Below, piece by piece: positions 1 to 9,775 of a stretch of 64,000 bases of DNA. Below the pieces are notes generated by a model. It made no database searches and was not told the origin of the DNA. It saw only the letters and a program-made list of their open reading frames with translations. The position numbers were made by a program, and so were the translations under genes. Origin of the DNA: Planctomycetaceae bacterium (lineage in GTDB: Bacteria > Planctomycetota > Planctomycetia > Planctomycetales > Planctomycetaceae); the NCBI GenBank assembly GCA_041398785.1, contig JAWKUA010000002.1:310001-374000 (forward strand). Direction: 5' to 3'. How positions within the stretch are numbered: position 1 is the first letter of the stretch; each line of letters opens with the position of its first letter.

Positions 1-2
1 TC

Positions 3-2084
3 GGTTCGATGTTCATGTTCCGGCTGTTGCTGTTTTTTGTTGAACAGCGAAACCAGTCCGTCAGACCTTCGCCTGCGTCGGTCGTTTCGTATTTCTTTAT
101 GCTGCCGAACGTCTGTTTTCCACTGTTTCCCGTTGTCGACTACCGGACGTTTCGTGACACATATTACGACTCCGACGAATGGGAAATTTACCAGCGCGGC
201 GTCCGATGGATCGTCCGCGGGATGATTCATTTGGTGCTGTACCGGTTCGTCAAAGCGAATCTGATTCCGGAACCTCACGAACTGCACGACGTGCGTCGCA
301 TCGCGGTTTTCATGGCGACGAACTACGCGCTGTACCTGCAGGTTTCCGGTCAGTTTCACCTGATCACCGGCCTGCTGCATCTGTTCGGCTTCAATCTTCC
401 GCGAACGCATCATCTATACTTCCTGGCATCGAGCTTCAGCGACATCTGGAGAAGGATCAACATCTACTGGAAGGACTTCATGACGAAAGTGTTCTTCTTT
501 CCGGCGTTCTTCGCGGTGCGCCGGCGCGGTTGGTCCGTCAGAGCGGCGATCGTCGTGAGCGTCCTGTGCGTGTTTGTCGCCACCTGGCTGCTGCATTCCT
601 GGCAGACGTTCTGGCTGCGCGGCCGATTTCCGGTGACGATCAACGATGCCTTTCTGTGGCTGGGTGTCGGCTGTTGTGTGGCGGTCAACGCACTGTTCGA
701 TGCTCAGCGCGGCGTCGAACGGAATCAATCCGGCTGGCTTGCGGCGGTCAGCGTTTCGTGGCGAACCGTCGGCATGTTCGTTCTGGTCAGCCTGTTCTGG
801 GCCTGCTGGACGAGACCCGGATTTCTGTCAACGATCATCGAAGCCGCTGACCGGCCGGACTTCAGCAACGGACTGGTCGTGGTGGCGCTCTGGCTGCTGG
901 CCGCTGTCGCTGTCATGACGGCTGTGAGAGTCGTCGGACAGCGACTGTGGCGATTTCCGTCGCCATGGCCGGCATTGAGCTTCCGGGATTCTGCCCGGCT
1001 GCACATCTCAGGTTTGGCAGTGGTTCTGGTGCTGGCGTCGCCGTGGTTCAGCAGACTGCTGAGTCCCGAAGTCGCGCGGACATTGGCCGACTTTCGAACG
1101 GACGCGGCCGCACAGGAATCCGCGCGCGGGCAACTGATGAGTTACTACGAAGATCTGAACGAAGCGGAGACTCAGGCGGGACCGCTGATTCGTGCCTTTT
1201 CGCCACAGGACGAAACTCGCCGCGCGCAGGCCCGCGGCTTCGAACAGGTTTCCCGCGCGACCGATGAGTACCAGGAAGTTGAACTCGTGCCGGGAATCTC
1301 AACGGAACTGGATGGTGCCGCGTTTTCCGTCAATCAGTTCGGAATGCGGGACCGCGATTCGATCACGCTGCACAAACCTGTCGACACAGGGCGAATCGCG
1401 ATGGTTGGTTCCAGCATCGTCATGGGCTACGGCGTGGCAGACGACGAAGTTTTCACGCGGGTCTTTGAAGAAGAACTGAATTCGACCGGGCGATTCGGCA
1501 GCCGGCGGGTGGAAGTTTTGAACTTCGGAGTCGGCAGGCAGTGGGCGATTCATCGACTGGTACGCGTCCGGAGAAAAGTGGTCGCCTTCGAACCGGACGC
1601 GATGTACTACGTCGCTCATCAGGACGAATTCAACGAACTGACCGGCCATGCGTCCAGGCTGATTGCCGCCGGACGGGAGCTGCCTTCCGGACATCTGCAG
1701 CACGTCGCCGTCAATGCCCGCGTTTCGTCCGACATGCCCGCGGGAGCGATTCAGAGCCGCCTGCTTCCCTTCACTACGGACCTGCTCGCCGCGGCGTATC
1801 GCTCAATCGTCGAAGAATGCGGCAGCCGCGGCATCGTGCCGGTCTGGGTGTACATTCCGATGCCGGGCTCGCTGGCGGAAGATCCCGGTGACCAACTGAC
1901 GGAACTGGCCGAAGACGCCGGCTTTGTCGTTTGTCGACTTTCCGACTGGACGAACGGCGAAGACATCGACGGGCTGTTCCGATCGACCGACGAACATCAC
2001 CCGATCGCGAAGGGACACCGGCTGATCGCCGAAGCTCTGGCGAAAATGGCGGAGACTATTCCCGCAATGCTGCCCGATCGGTAA
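3..2084 (+). CDS. MBOAT-family acyltransferase fused to SGNH/GDSL hydrolase (5' partial)
   Basis: The reading frame is open to the left edge of the window, so the gene starts upstream; the first visible ATG (9) is probably internal. The N-terminal half has several hydrophobic membrane segments and an MBOAT-like block: SFSDIWRRINIYWKDF followed about 50 residues later by a membrane segment with a conserved-looking His (TWLLHSWQ). The C-terminal third is soluble and looks like an SGNH hydrolase: block I as VGSSIVMGYG (about residues 466-475 of the visible frame), a central NFGVG, and a terminal D-x-x-H (STDEHHPIAKGH). MBOAT proteins such as AlgI move acyl groups across membranes onto polysaccharides, and SGNH partners (AlgJ/AlgX-like) usually act as separate periplasmic proteins. 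The inferred role is O-acylation of an exported glycan. Both domain families are recognised by motif only. Confidence 0.75.
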   Translation, partial: GSMFMFRLLLFFVEQRNQSVRPSPASVVSYFFMLPNVCFPLFPVVDYRTFRDTYYDSDEWEIYQRGVRWIVRGMIHLVLYRFVKANLIPEPHELHDVRRIAVFMATNYALYLQVSGQFHLITGLLHLFGFNLPRTHHLYFLASSFSDIWRRINIYWKDFMTKVFFFPAFFAVRRRGWSVRAAIVVSVLCVFVATWLLHSWQTFWLRGRFPVTINDAFLWLGVGCCVAVNALFDAQRGVERNQSGWLAAVSVSWRTVGMFVLVSLFWACWTRPGFLSTIIEAADRPDFSNGLVVVALWLLAAVAVMTAVRVVGQRLWRFPSPWPALSFRDSARLHISGLAVVLVLASPWFSRLLSPEVARTLADFRTDAAAQESARGQLMSYYEDLNEAETQAGPLIRAFSPQDETRRAQARGFEQVSRATDEYQEVELVPGISTELDGAAFSVNQFGMRDRDSITLHKPVDTGRIAMVGSSIVMGYGVADDEVFTRVFEEELNSTGRFGSRRVEVLNFGVGRQWAIHRLVRVRRKVVAFEPDAMYYVAHQDEFNELTGHASRLIAAGRELPSGHLQHVAVNARVSSDMPAGAIQSRLLPFTTDLLAAAYRSIVEECGSRGIVPVWVYIPMPGSLAEDPGDQLTELAEDAGFVVCRLSDWTNGEDIDGLFRSTDEHHPIAKGHRLIAEALAKMAETIPAMLPDR

Positions 2085-2174
2085 ACGCCCGAATTTCGCA
2101 CGCAGTTCTGTTGGAACAACCGAACCCCGGGTTCGCCGAAAAATCAGAGTCCGGCGCGTGCGTCAAGGGAGCAT

Positions 2175-2756
2175 TCAGATGTCGACTTTGGGCTGTTTTT
2201 TGAACGGAGCGGGTGTGTCAGGATTGGCGATCTGCCTGGAACCCAGCCGGGCGGCACCGGCTTTCGTTGCCGAGGAACCCTTGAGTTTGAGTTCGGTGAT
2301 GCAGTGAACGTCGGTCAGCCTGTCCAGCCCCGCGTCTGTCACTGCCGTCTCGGTGACATCCAGAACGACCATCTTCTGAAAGACCCCGCCGTCGGCGAGC
2401 TGACTGAGTTGATCGTCAGTGATCGTCGACTTGCTGAGCACAAGCTGAAAGACGGCATCCTTCGCCGCGACTTCGGTAATGGATTCGATCAGGTCGTCGG
2501 AAATCTCAGCCCCGGACAGATCAACCAGCCAGCCGGTCATTTCGAAGCCGAACATCCGTTTCCCTTCCTTTGAGGCGGTTCCTCCGGCTTCGGCAATGAG
2601 ATCGCTGAATCCCTGCTGCTTCTGCTTCGCCAGCTCATATTCACTGGGACCGTAGTAGCTTCCGCCGCAACCGGCCATGACGGGCAGGGCAAGGATCGAC
2701 AGCATCGTGATCCGGAAGGCCGTCGCCGACGACAAACGCATCTGTTCACAAAACAT
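2175..2756 (-). CDS. Small lipoprotein with leucine-rich-repeat-like region
   Basis: This 193-residue protein starts with a hydrophobic signal ending in a lipobox (LPVMAGC, Cys about residue 29), so it is probably a lipid-anchored periplasmic or outer-membrane protein. The mature part carries LRR-like alternation: VFQLVLSKSTITDDQLSQL, then VVLDVTETAVTDAGLDRL, then ITELKLKGSSATKAGAARL, each about 25 residues with the leucine spacing seen in planctomycete LRR proteins. No catalytic motif is visible. A second in-frame ATG at 2741 is a possible start; the ATG at 2756 is kept because a GGTGGA-like sequence sits just upstream of it. It is divergent from the acyltransferase at the left edge. Function unknown; a protein-binding or scaffold role is inference. 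Confidence 0.7.
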   Translation of the reverse strand: MFCEQMRLSSATAFRITMLSILALPVMAGCGGSYYGPSEYELAKQKQQGFSDLIAEAGGTASKEGKRMFGFEMTGWLVDLSGAEISDDLIESITEVAAKDAVFQLVLSKSTITDDQLSQLADGGVFQKMVVLDVTETAVTDAGLDRLTDVHCITELKLKGSSATKAGAARLGSRQIANPDTPAPFKKQPKVDI

Positions 2757-2884
2757 TTCAATTCCACCAATCAGGGAACGCAGATCAGAAGGCGCGGTGT
2801 CACCACGTTTCGCGGCGAGGCGTCATTTCGATCCGCTGGTGAATGTGTGAGCCGAAGGAGAGCAATTTCGCCGACTGGCAGCCG

Positions 2885-3850
2885 TCAGAATTCGCCGATG
2901 ACATTCCCGTCCTGAATGGAACCCAGGCTGTGGTAGATGCCCTTGTCGTTTCCTCCGCTGGGGTCATCGTCCCATTCCACGTTTTCGCTGATGAAACGAA
3001 CAGACCCGTCCGCCAGCAGAAACTGAGCACCTCCCGTGTGTTCGCTGCTGAATGCGATCAGCGGATCGTCAACGGCGGTGGTGCTGGACTGATCGCTGAA
3101 CTTGCCGGAGTTCATCTTGAATTCCGTCTTGCCGACAAGACACCAGACGTTGGTAATGCCGTCGCAGGTCAGTTCCTGGCCGGCCCAGACACCGGCCCAG
3201 TGTCCCCGTTTGCTGCCCCGTTCTCCGACGATGATCGTGTTTGACGTTCCGTCGGTAATATCGCGCAGCCCGATTTTCCGGTTGTTACCGCTGTCGAAAA
3301 CACCGTCATTGTCACGGTTGCCGTTGCAGCCCATGTAGTTGGATTTCGCAAACATGACTGTCTCGGGCAGAATCATGCCGACACATAACCCGCCGCCGCT
3401 TTTCTGCAGGAACGGCCGGTTTCGATTGATCGATTCCTCCGGATCGCTGGGACAAATGAACGCCGGCAGGCCGGTCACCAGCATCTTGCGCCGCACGGGA
3501 TCGTTGGCAGCCTGTTCGAAAGTATCCGGCCCCACGTTCAGTGCGTTCCAAAGGGGCGCCTGATCCAGGAAGGGCATGATCATCACCGACCAGGCCCACT
3601 GGGAATTGATATTGCCGCCCGGCGACTTGTCCAGGTAGCTGGCCGCGGGAAACAGGCCATGCACATCATGATAATTGTGCAGCGCCAGACCCATCTGCTT
3701 CAGATTATTCCTGCACTGAGTGCGGCGCGCCGCTTCGCGCGCCTGCTGCACGGCCGGGAGCAACAGAGCAATCAGGATCGCGATAATCGCGATCACCACC
3801 AGCAACTCTATCAGCGTGAAACCACGGCGAGTTTGTGTTGCTCGAAACAT
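2885..3850 (-). CDS. DUF1559 domain protein, type II pseudopilin-like (H-X9-DG family)
   Basis: The N-terminus has the classical prepilin cleavage and methylation sequence (RRGFTLIELLVVIAIIAIL, about residues 8-27), followed by the family block PAVQQAREAARRTQC and N-x-L-K-Q-M-G-L-A-L-H-N-Y-H. The C-terminus has the planctomycete H-X9-DG signature (residues from HTGGAQFL to ADGSVRFISENV). Length (321 residues) is normal for the family. Members are abundant in planctomycetes and are presumed to be processed by a prepilin peptidase and assembled or anchored at the envelope; their exact role is not established. It stands alone between a lipoprotein and an acyl-AMP ligase, with no type II secretion genes nearby. 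Confidence 0.92.
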   Translation of the reverse strand: MFRATQTRRGFTLIELLVVIAIIAILIALLLPAVQQAREAARRTQCRNNLKQMGLALHNYHDVHGLFPAASYLDKSPGGNINSQWAWSVMIMPFLDQAPLWNALNVGPDTFEQAANDPVRRKMLVTGLPAFICPSDPEESINRNRPFLQKSGGGLCVGMILPETVMFAKSNYMGCNGNRDNDGVFDSGNNRKIGLRDITDGTSNTIIVGERGSKRGHWAGVWAGQELTCDGITNVWCLVGKTEFKMNSGKFSDQSSTTAVDDPLIAFSSEHTGGAQFLLADGSVRFISENVEWDDDPSGGNDKGIYHSLGSIQDGNVIGEF

Positions 3851-4044
3851 GGAACAGTCTCCATCGACGAAGGGAGAGGAACGGAGTGAAAAGGATGATC
3901 GACGGCTACACAGCCCGGAATCGGCCGACGAAGTGTGCGGCAGACAGGCCCGAGCCTGAATATCAAAGATACCGTAGTCCGCACGGGCGGTCCAATACCA
4001 GGAATTGCGGAATCCGCGACACCTGCTGCTTGCCGGCGATACCG

Positions 4045-5772
4045 CTATTGTCCTCCAGCCGGCTCCGAGTTCTGACGGAACAGCGATTCCAGCGTGCCGG
4101 CCGAGTACAAATTCCGCAGTTCGACGCGTTTGAGTTTCCCGCTGCTTGTCCGGGGAATAGACGCAGGCCGCAGCAGCAGGATGTCGGCCGGACTGATTCC
4201 GAACCCTTCCGTCACCAGGTGCCGCAGCTTCGACATGACAGATTCGGGACTGCTGAGATTGACGGCCGTTCGCCGCAATTCCGCGGCAATGACAAGCGAT
4301 TCCTGGCCGTCCACGTCCACACCAAATGCGGCGATGCCGCCGGGTTCGACAGTATCGTGAGCCTGACTAATGTGTTGTTCAATGTCATCCGGATACAGGT
4401 TTCTGCCGCGAACGATGATGATTTCCCTGGTTCTTCCGGTAACGAACAACTGCCCTGCGGAAACAAAACCCAGGTCTCCCGTCCGCAGATACCGCTGCGA
4501 TGTTCCGCCCGGCGTCAAGGCGCGCAACACTGCTTCACTGGCCGCCGAATCATGAAAGCAGCCATCCGTCACGGATGCACCGCTGAGAAAGATTTCACCG
4601 ACATGTTCGTCATCCAGCGGACACAGCGAAACCGAATCCAGAATCATCACGCGGCAGCCGTCGATCGTGCTTCCACTGCCGACCAGACGAATCGTGTCGG
4701 CATCTGACTTCGGGGGTAACACCAGGTTGTCGCCCAGCGCGGAAACGCTGACGCTGCGAATGACGGGATCGCTTTCCGCGGGCCCTCCCGTCGCCAGCAG
4801 AGTCGCTTCGCCCAGTCCGTAGCAGGGAAAAAATGCCGACTTCCGAAAACCGGCGGCGGCGAACTTTTCGCTGAACCGATGCAGTGTCTGTTCACGAATT
4901 CGTTCGGCACCGATGTAGGCAACTCTCCACGAGGACAGATCGATGTTCCCGATTTCGTCAGCCCCGCATTTTTCGAAGCACAGCCGATAGGCAAAGTCAG
5001 GCCCGCCGCAGATGCCGGCTTGATGCTCGGAAATCAGCCGAAGCCACATCGCCGGATTCAGTACAAAATCTTCCGGCTGCAGGCACCACGTTGTGTTTCT
5101 CGTGAACAGTGTTTCCAGGTAGCTGCCGACGAGTCCCATGTCGTGGTAGTGCGGCAGCCAGGTGACGCCGATGTCGCCGCCGGTTCGAATTCCCATTGCG
5201 CGGCGGATCATTTCCGCATTCGCCAGCAGATTATCGTGAGACACCTGCACACCTTTCGGTCGCGCGGTCGAACCGGACGTGTACTGCAGAAACGCCGTCT
5301 CGGAACCTCGCGACGCTTCGATCGCCGCGCAACCCGGATTGCCTCGCCAGTCGTCCGGTGTAATCACCCGCAGACCATCGAACCAGGGATGCCGGTCTGC
5401 CCGGCGCTGCAGCAGATCAGCCGTCCTGCTGTCGGTCATCAGAACCGCCGGCGAGCAGTCGCGGCAGACCTGCCGGAGCATTTCGCTGCTGCGGTTCAGA
5501 TTGGGAATGTTCACGGGAACCGCGATCACGCCATGAGCAAGGCAGCCGAAGAACGCTTCCCAGAACGCTGAGCCGGTCGGAAACATCAGCACAGCACGAT
5601 CGCCCCGACGCGCATGAAGCGCCAGCACATAAGCCGCCGCGCGCGCGTGTGACGCCAGATCGCCATACGTCAGTGTCTCAGCCGGGCGCGATCGCGTTTC
5701 CGGAAAAACAAACAGCCGCTTGTCCGGCGACTGAGCGGCAGCTTCTTCCAGAATCGTACTGAATGATGGCAT
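4045..5772 (-). CDS. Fatty acyl-AMP ligase (FadD32/FAAL-type adenylation enzyme)
   Basis: A 575-residue ANL-superfamily adenylating enzyme. The ATP/phosphate-binding loop is YTSGSTARPKGV (residues 164-175). The A5 region is CYGLGEATLLATGG, the A7 region is YLRTGDLGF, and the hinge and C-terminal domain follow with GRTREIIIVRGRNLYPDDIE. The long WLPHYHDMGL stretch and the reading GLGEAT are typical of the FAAL subgroup, which makes acyl-adenylates for transfer to an acyl carrier protein rather than acyl-CoA. FAALs usually sit beside PKS/NRPS or ACP genes, but none is visible here. The terminal helix ends with GKLKRVELR, so the catalytic lysine region is present. Substrate unknown. An acyl-CoA synthetase assignment is the main alternative. 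Confidence 0.88.
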   Translation of the reverse strand: MPSFSTILEEAAAQSPDKRLFVFPETRSRPAETLTYGDLASHARAAAYVLALHARRGDRAVLMFPTGSAFWEAFFGCLAHGVIAVPVNIPNLNRSSEMLRQVCRDCSPAVLMTDSRTADLLQRRADRHPWFDGLRVITPDDWRGNPGCAAIEASRGSETAFLQYTSGSTARPKGVQVSHDNLLANAEMIRRAMGIRTGGDIGVTWLPHYHDMGLVGSYLETLFTRNTTWCLQPEDFVLNPAMWLRLISEHQAGICGGPDFAYRLCFEKCGADEIGNIDLSSWRVAYIGAERIREQTLHRFSEKFAAAGFRKSAFFPCYGLGEATLLATGGPAESDPVIRSVSVSALGDNLVLPPKSDADTIRLVGSGSTIDGCRVMILDSVSLCPLDDEHVGEIFLSGASVTDGCFHDSAASEAVLRALTPGGTSQRYLRTGDLGFVSAGQLFVTGRTREIIIVRGRNLYPDDIEQHISQAHDTVEPGGIAAFGVDVDGQESLVIAAELRRTAVNLSSPESVMSKLRHLVTEGFGISPADILLLRPASIPRTSSGKLKRVELRNLYSAGTLESLFRQNSEPAGGQ

Positions 5773-5908
5773 GAAAATCGGTCAAAGCCGCAGCGCGGCA
5801 CGCTGCGCAGGGCAGCTGGTCATTCCCGCGGCATCGCCGGCGAATGCGATCTCATCCACATCTCCCTGCTTCCATGTTGCCGCCGCCTTCGCGCGAAGTC
5901 GGATTAGA

Positions 5909-7339
5909 TTACGCCAGCAGTCCTTCCACGACTCGCCCGTGAACGTCGGTCAGACGGAAGTCCCGGCCGGAATGGCGATAGGTCAGGCGAGTGTGGTCGA
6001 TTCCCATCAGGTGCAGCATCGTGGCGTGCAGGTCGTGGACATGCACGCGGTCTTCGACGGCATGAAGTCCCAGTTCGTCCGTGTTGCCGAACATGGTGCC
6101 GGGCTTCACACCGCCTCCGGCAAGAAACATGCTGAAGCCGGTGTTGTGGTGATCCCGGCCGGCCTTTGTTTTGTCGTCGTCCTTGCCGATTTCGGAATAC
6201 GGCGTGCGGCCGAATTCTCCGCCCCAGACGACCAGCGTATCTTCCAGCAGACCTCGCTGCTTTAAATCTCGAATCAGCGCCGCCGAAGCGCGGTCACTGT
6301 CGGCACAAAGTCGTTGGTGAGACTTGTTGTTGTTGGAATGCGTGTCCCAGGGCTGCTTGTTTTTCGAATCGACGTAATACACCTGAACGTACCGCACGCC
6401 GCGTTCGACCAGGCGGCGAGCCAGCAGGCAGCTTTGGCCGAACAATGTGTCGCCGTAGGACGATCGAGTCGACTGCGTTTCCTGCTGAACATCGAACGCG
6501 TCTTCGGCACTGCGCTGCATCCGAAACGCCAGTTCCATCGAATTGATCTGTGCTTCCAGGGGCTGTTCGTTCTGGCGCTGTTCGGCGTGTCGGCGATTCA
6601 GTAGCTGCAGCAGGTCAAGCTGTTTGCGCTGCTGTTCGCGAGTCAGCAGCGGGTTGCGAATGTTGGCGACCAGCTTGTCGACGGCCAGGTCATTGGTGTC
6701 GACGGAGACTCCCTGGTTCTCGCCGGGCAGGAAGCTGTTGGACCACAGGTGCGGGCCGACGACCGGAATTCCCGGTGAGAGTGCGACAAACGACGGCAGG
6801 TTTCGGTTCTCCGCGCCCAGACCGTAGGACACCCACGAACCGATGCTGGGACGCACCGGCTGCTGGTGGCCGGAATGCATCAACAGCAGACCGGGTTCGT
6901 GATTGGGAACGTCGGTGTGCATGGAACGCACGACGCACAGTTCATCCGCCAGCGTGCTCAGGTTCGGCAGCAGCTCACTCATCACAACGCCGCTGTCTCC
7001 GTGTGGCCGAAACCGAAACGGTGACGGCATGAATCCCGCCGTTTTGGTGACGCGATCCTTCTTCTTTTCGGGAGGCAGACCTTCGTGAGTCTTCAGGGCG
7101 GGCTTCGGGTCGAACGTATCGACGTGCGACGGTCCGCCATTCATGAACAGAAAAATCACCCGTTTGGCTCGCGCGGCATAGTGCGGCTGCTGCGTCGGCT
7201 GCGACTCGGCGGCCAGCAGTCCCCGAGCCGCCAGCCAGCCGAAACCGGCCCCGGCCGACTGCAGCATCGAGCGCCGGCTGACGTGCGACGTTGCGAGTTC
7301 ACGAATCCCTGAGGCAATCTTTGTGGTGGGTCTGTTCAT
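5909..7339 (-). CDS. DUF1501 domain protein, Tat-exported sulfatase-like
   Basis: The 476-residue product begins with a twin-arginine-type signal (SRRSMLQSAGAGFGWLAARG, residues about 22-41), then reads RVIFLFMNGGPSHVDTFDPKP, the DUF1501 opening block in which metal-binding Asp/His residues resemble those of alkaline phosphatase and sulfatase folds. Near the C-terminus are VVWGGEFGRTP, GRDHHNTGFSMFLAGGGVKPG and LMGIDHTRL, all family hallmarks. It lies 60 bp downstream of the cytochrome/DUF1549-DUF1553 gene on the same strand, the standard two-gene planctomycete arrangement. Planctomycetes encode many such pairs, often assumed to work in periplasmic polysaccharide catabolism, but no biochemical function is firmly established. 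Confidence 0.9.
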   Translation of the reverse strand: MNRPTTKIASGIRELATSHVSRRSMLQSAGAGFGWLAARGLLAAESQPTQQPHYAARAKRVIFLFMNGGPSHVDTFDPKPALKTHEGLPPEKKKDRVTKTAGFMPSPFRFRPHGDSGVVMSELLPNLSTLADELCVVRSMHTDVPNHEPGLLLMHSGHQQPVRPSIGSWVSYGLGAENRNLPSFVALSPGIPVVGPHLWSNSFLPGENQGVSVDTNDLAVDKLVANIRNPLLTREQQRKQLDLLQLLNRRHAEQRQNEQPLEAQINSMELAFRMQRSAEDAFDVQQETQSTRSSYGDTLFGQSCLLARRLVERGVRYVQVYYVDSKNKQPWDTHSNNNKSHQRLCADSDRASAALIRDLKQRGLLEDTLVVWGGEFGRTPYSEIGKDDDKTKAGRDHHNTGFSMFLAGGGVKPGTMFGNTDELGLHAVEDRVHVHDLHATMLHLMGIDHTRLTYRHSGRDFRLTDVHGRVVEGLLA

Positions 7340-7399
7340 GATGACTCCGCGTGGTTTGTCGTCCGCGATTGCGTTTTTGTCGGAGTTGTGGGGAGGGTT

Positions 7400-9556
7400 T
7401 TAATCCAGCCACCAGAATTCGTTGCTGACCAGCAGCGAATGTGCCAGTTGCTGCAGTCCGTCGTCCGGGCGTTCCGTGAGGAATTCAGCGGCGGCGCTGC
7501 GTTCTTCGGTATCAGGCTGTCGCTGCAGTGCAAGTTCAAACGCGGCGTCGACGAAGGCGGCAGCATTCGCGTCCCCGGCTCGCTGCCGGATTCGTTCCGC
7601 AAAGACTTCCGCCTGCTTCTGCATGAACGGGCTGTTCAGCAGAAACAGCTTCTGCAGCGGAGTATTCGTTTCAACACGTTTCGCCGCGTGGACATTGGCA
7701 TCGGGGAAGTCGAATCTCGCCAGCAGGGGATTCAACTGAAAGCGGCTGATTTCGGAATACACCGTGCGACGAGTCGCCTCGGGGTCATCGGCCCTGACGG
7801 AAGTTCCGCCGATCGTTTCATCCAGCCGACCGGTGACCTGCAGGACTGCGTCGCGCCAGGCTTCGACCGAAAGTCGTCGCCGCGGGATTCGCCACAGCAG
7901 GGCATTCTGAGCGTCGGACTGCAGCGCGGCGTCGCTGATGTCGGACGATTTCTGGTATGTTTGTGAAAGGACGATCTGCCGGTGCAGCCACTTCAGACTC
8001 CAGCCGTTCTGCATGAACCGAAACGCCAGATCGTCCAGCAGTTCCGGGTGAGTCGGCGGTTCGCCGAGCTGACCGAAGTTGCTGGGAGTGCCGACGATGC
8101 CGCGTCCGAAATACTGCCGCCAGATGCGATTGACGATCACGCGCGCAGTCAGCGGATTCGCCGGATCGGTGATGGCTTCCGCCAGTCCGGTTCGTCCGCT
8201 ATCGCCTTCAAACGTGCGCCGGTCGCCGGGAAACGCCACGGTCAGGAAACCACGCGGCACAACGTCGCCCTTATTGTTGACGTTGCCGCGAATCATCACA
8301 TTCAGATCCTGAGGCTTGCCGTCGCGGACGACGTGCATGGCTTCTCCGGGATCCTTCGCCGTGCCGTCGTCATTGGCTTCCTTGCCGTCCATCGCCTTAT
8401 TGAACATGTCGGTTCCGGCGAAGATTCCCGCCAGAGCGTAGTAGTCTTCCGTGGGGATCGGATCGTATTTGTGATCGTGGCACCGGGCGCAGGCGACCGT
8501 CAGGCCCTGCAGTCCTCGAGCCACCACGTCGACACGATCTTCCAGTTCTTCGGCCATCACTTCCGGATCGCCGCGGTTGTAGTATTTCGGCCCCAGCCCG
8601 ATAAAGCCCAGTGCCGCCTGCGATTCCGAATCGTCGGCGGCGATCAAGTCCGCGGCCAGTTGCAGCGACACAAACCGGTCGTACGGCATGTCGTCGTTGA
8701 GAGAATTGATGACCCAGTCACGGTATAGCCATGCGTTCGGATAGAACAGCGCCTTGTTGTCGCCGACGATATGTGCCTGATCTTCGGCAAAGCGAGCCAC
8801 ATCCATCCAGACGCGAGCCCAGCGTTCGCCATACCGCGGCGAATCCAGCAGCCGGTCCACCAGCATTTCGACGGTGATCCCGGAATCTTCGGCAGCGAAT
8901 TCACGCACCTGTTCGAACGTCGGCGGCAGACCGATCAGATCGAACGACAAGCGCCGGATGAGTGCCTCGCGGCTGGCGGACGCATTCGGAGATATCCCCG
9001 CCTCGGCCAGTCGCCGGCGCACGAGAATATCGATGCGAGCCGAATCGGCGACTTTGGCTTCATCCAGTTCCGTCGATCTTCGCGGAGGCTGGAAGGACCA
9101 GAACTGCCGTCCCTGTTCAATGTCGATTTCCTTCGCGCTGGTGGCGGCGGGAGAATCGTCGGAAGTGCGAGGATCGAAGGCTCCGGCGGCAACCCACGCT
9201 TCGAAGTCATGAATCACACTGTCCGGCAGCTTCGCATCGGGCGGCATTTCGAATCCGTCGTAGCGGAGCGCCGACAACAGCAGGCTGTCCGCGGGCTTGT
9301 CAGCATCAATCGCCGGACCGCTGTCGCCGCCGGTCCGCAGTGACTTCTTCGTGTCCAGCCGCAGTCCTCCCTGCAGCGTTTCCGATTCGGCCGAATGGCA
9401 CTGGTAACAATGTTCCACCAGCACCGGGCGGATTTTCGATTCAAAGAAGCGAGCCGCGTCATCGGTATTCTGAGCCGAATCCTGCGCCGTCGAAGGACGG
9501 GCCGAACCGGCGAGAATCAGAGCGCAGGCAACAAGCACGTGGGATAGTCGTTTCAT
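7400..9556 (-). CDS. Planctomycete cytochrome C / DUF1549 / DUF1553 protein
   Basis: A 718-residue secreted protein (signal MKRLSHVLVACALILAGSA). The chosen start is the ATG at 9556, because the GTG at 9565 lies outside the signal. The PSCyt1 haem motif CYQCH is at residues 50-54. A DUF1549 region follows (LIRRLSFDLIGLPPT; LLDSPRYGERWARVWMDVARFAEDQ), then DUF1553 (PLTARVIVNRIWRQYFGRGIVGTPSNFG; LHRQIVLSQTYQKSS). A second Cys-rich site in the middle reads VACARCHDHKYDPIP, conserved in the family. With DUF1501 directly downstream it forms a canonical pair that probably acts in the periplasm. Haem attachment is predicted from the motif only. Confidence 0.92.
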   Translation of the reverse strand: MKRLSHVLVACALILAGSARPSTAQDSAQNTDDAARFFESKIRPVLVEHCYQCHSAESETLQGGLRLDTKKSLRTGGDSGPAIDADKPADSLLLSALRYDGFEMPPDAKLPDSVIHDFEAWVAAGAFDPRTSDDSPAATSAKEIDIEQGRQFWSFQPPRRSTELDEAKVADSARIDILVRRRLAEAGISPNASASREALIRRLSFDLIGLPPTFEQVREFAAEDSGITVEMLVDRLLDSPRYGERWARVWMDVARFAEDQAHIVGDNKALFYPNAWLYRDWVINSLNDDMPYDRFVSLQLAADLIAADDSESQAALGFIGLGPKYYNRGDPEVMAEELEDRVDVVARGLQGLTVACARCHDHKYDPIPTEDYYALAGIFAGTDMFNKAMDGKEANDDGTAKDPGEAMHVVRDGKPQDLNVMIRGNVNNKGDVVPRGFLTVAFPGDRRTFEGDSGRTGLAEAITDPANPLTARVIVNRIWRQYFGRGIVGTPSNFGQLGEPPTHPELLDDLAFRFMQNGWSLKWLHRQIVLSQTYQKSSDISDAALQSDAQNALLWRIPRRRLSVEAWRDAVLQVTGRLDETIGGTSVRADDPEATRRTVYSEISRFQLNPLLARFDFPDANVHAAKRVETNTPLQKLFLLNSPFMQKQAEVFAERIRQRAGDANAAAFVDAAFELALQRQPDTEERSAAAEFLTERPDDGLQQLAHSLLVSNEFWWLD

Positions 9557-9775
9557 GGTGTCCACGCATCAGGCAGGAAGATGGTTGCGGGAACCTGGGA
9601 GGGATCAATCACGTCCGTCAGTCTACCAAAGATATCCGCGGAATGCTCGCGCAGATTGGCTCCCGCGGATCATCGCGATGCTGCTTCGCTGGACGTGCCG
9701 AGGTGCGCCGGGCCATAGTGTGTCGTGCTTGTTCGAGCCCGATGATCCCGCCGACTCAATTCCGGAAAGACCGCC

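Noticed and set aside
2121..2135. CGAACC...GGTTCG palindrome after the acyltransferase gene
   Set aside because: Six pairs, three-base loop and no T-run; could be chance.
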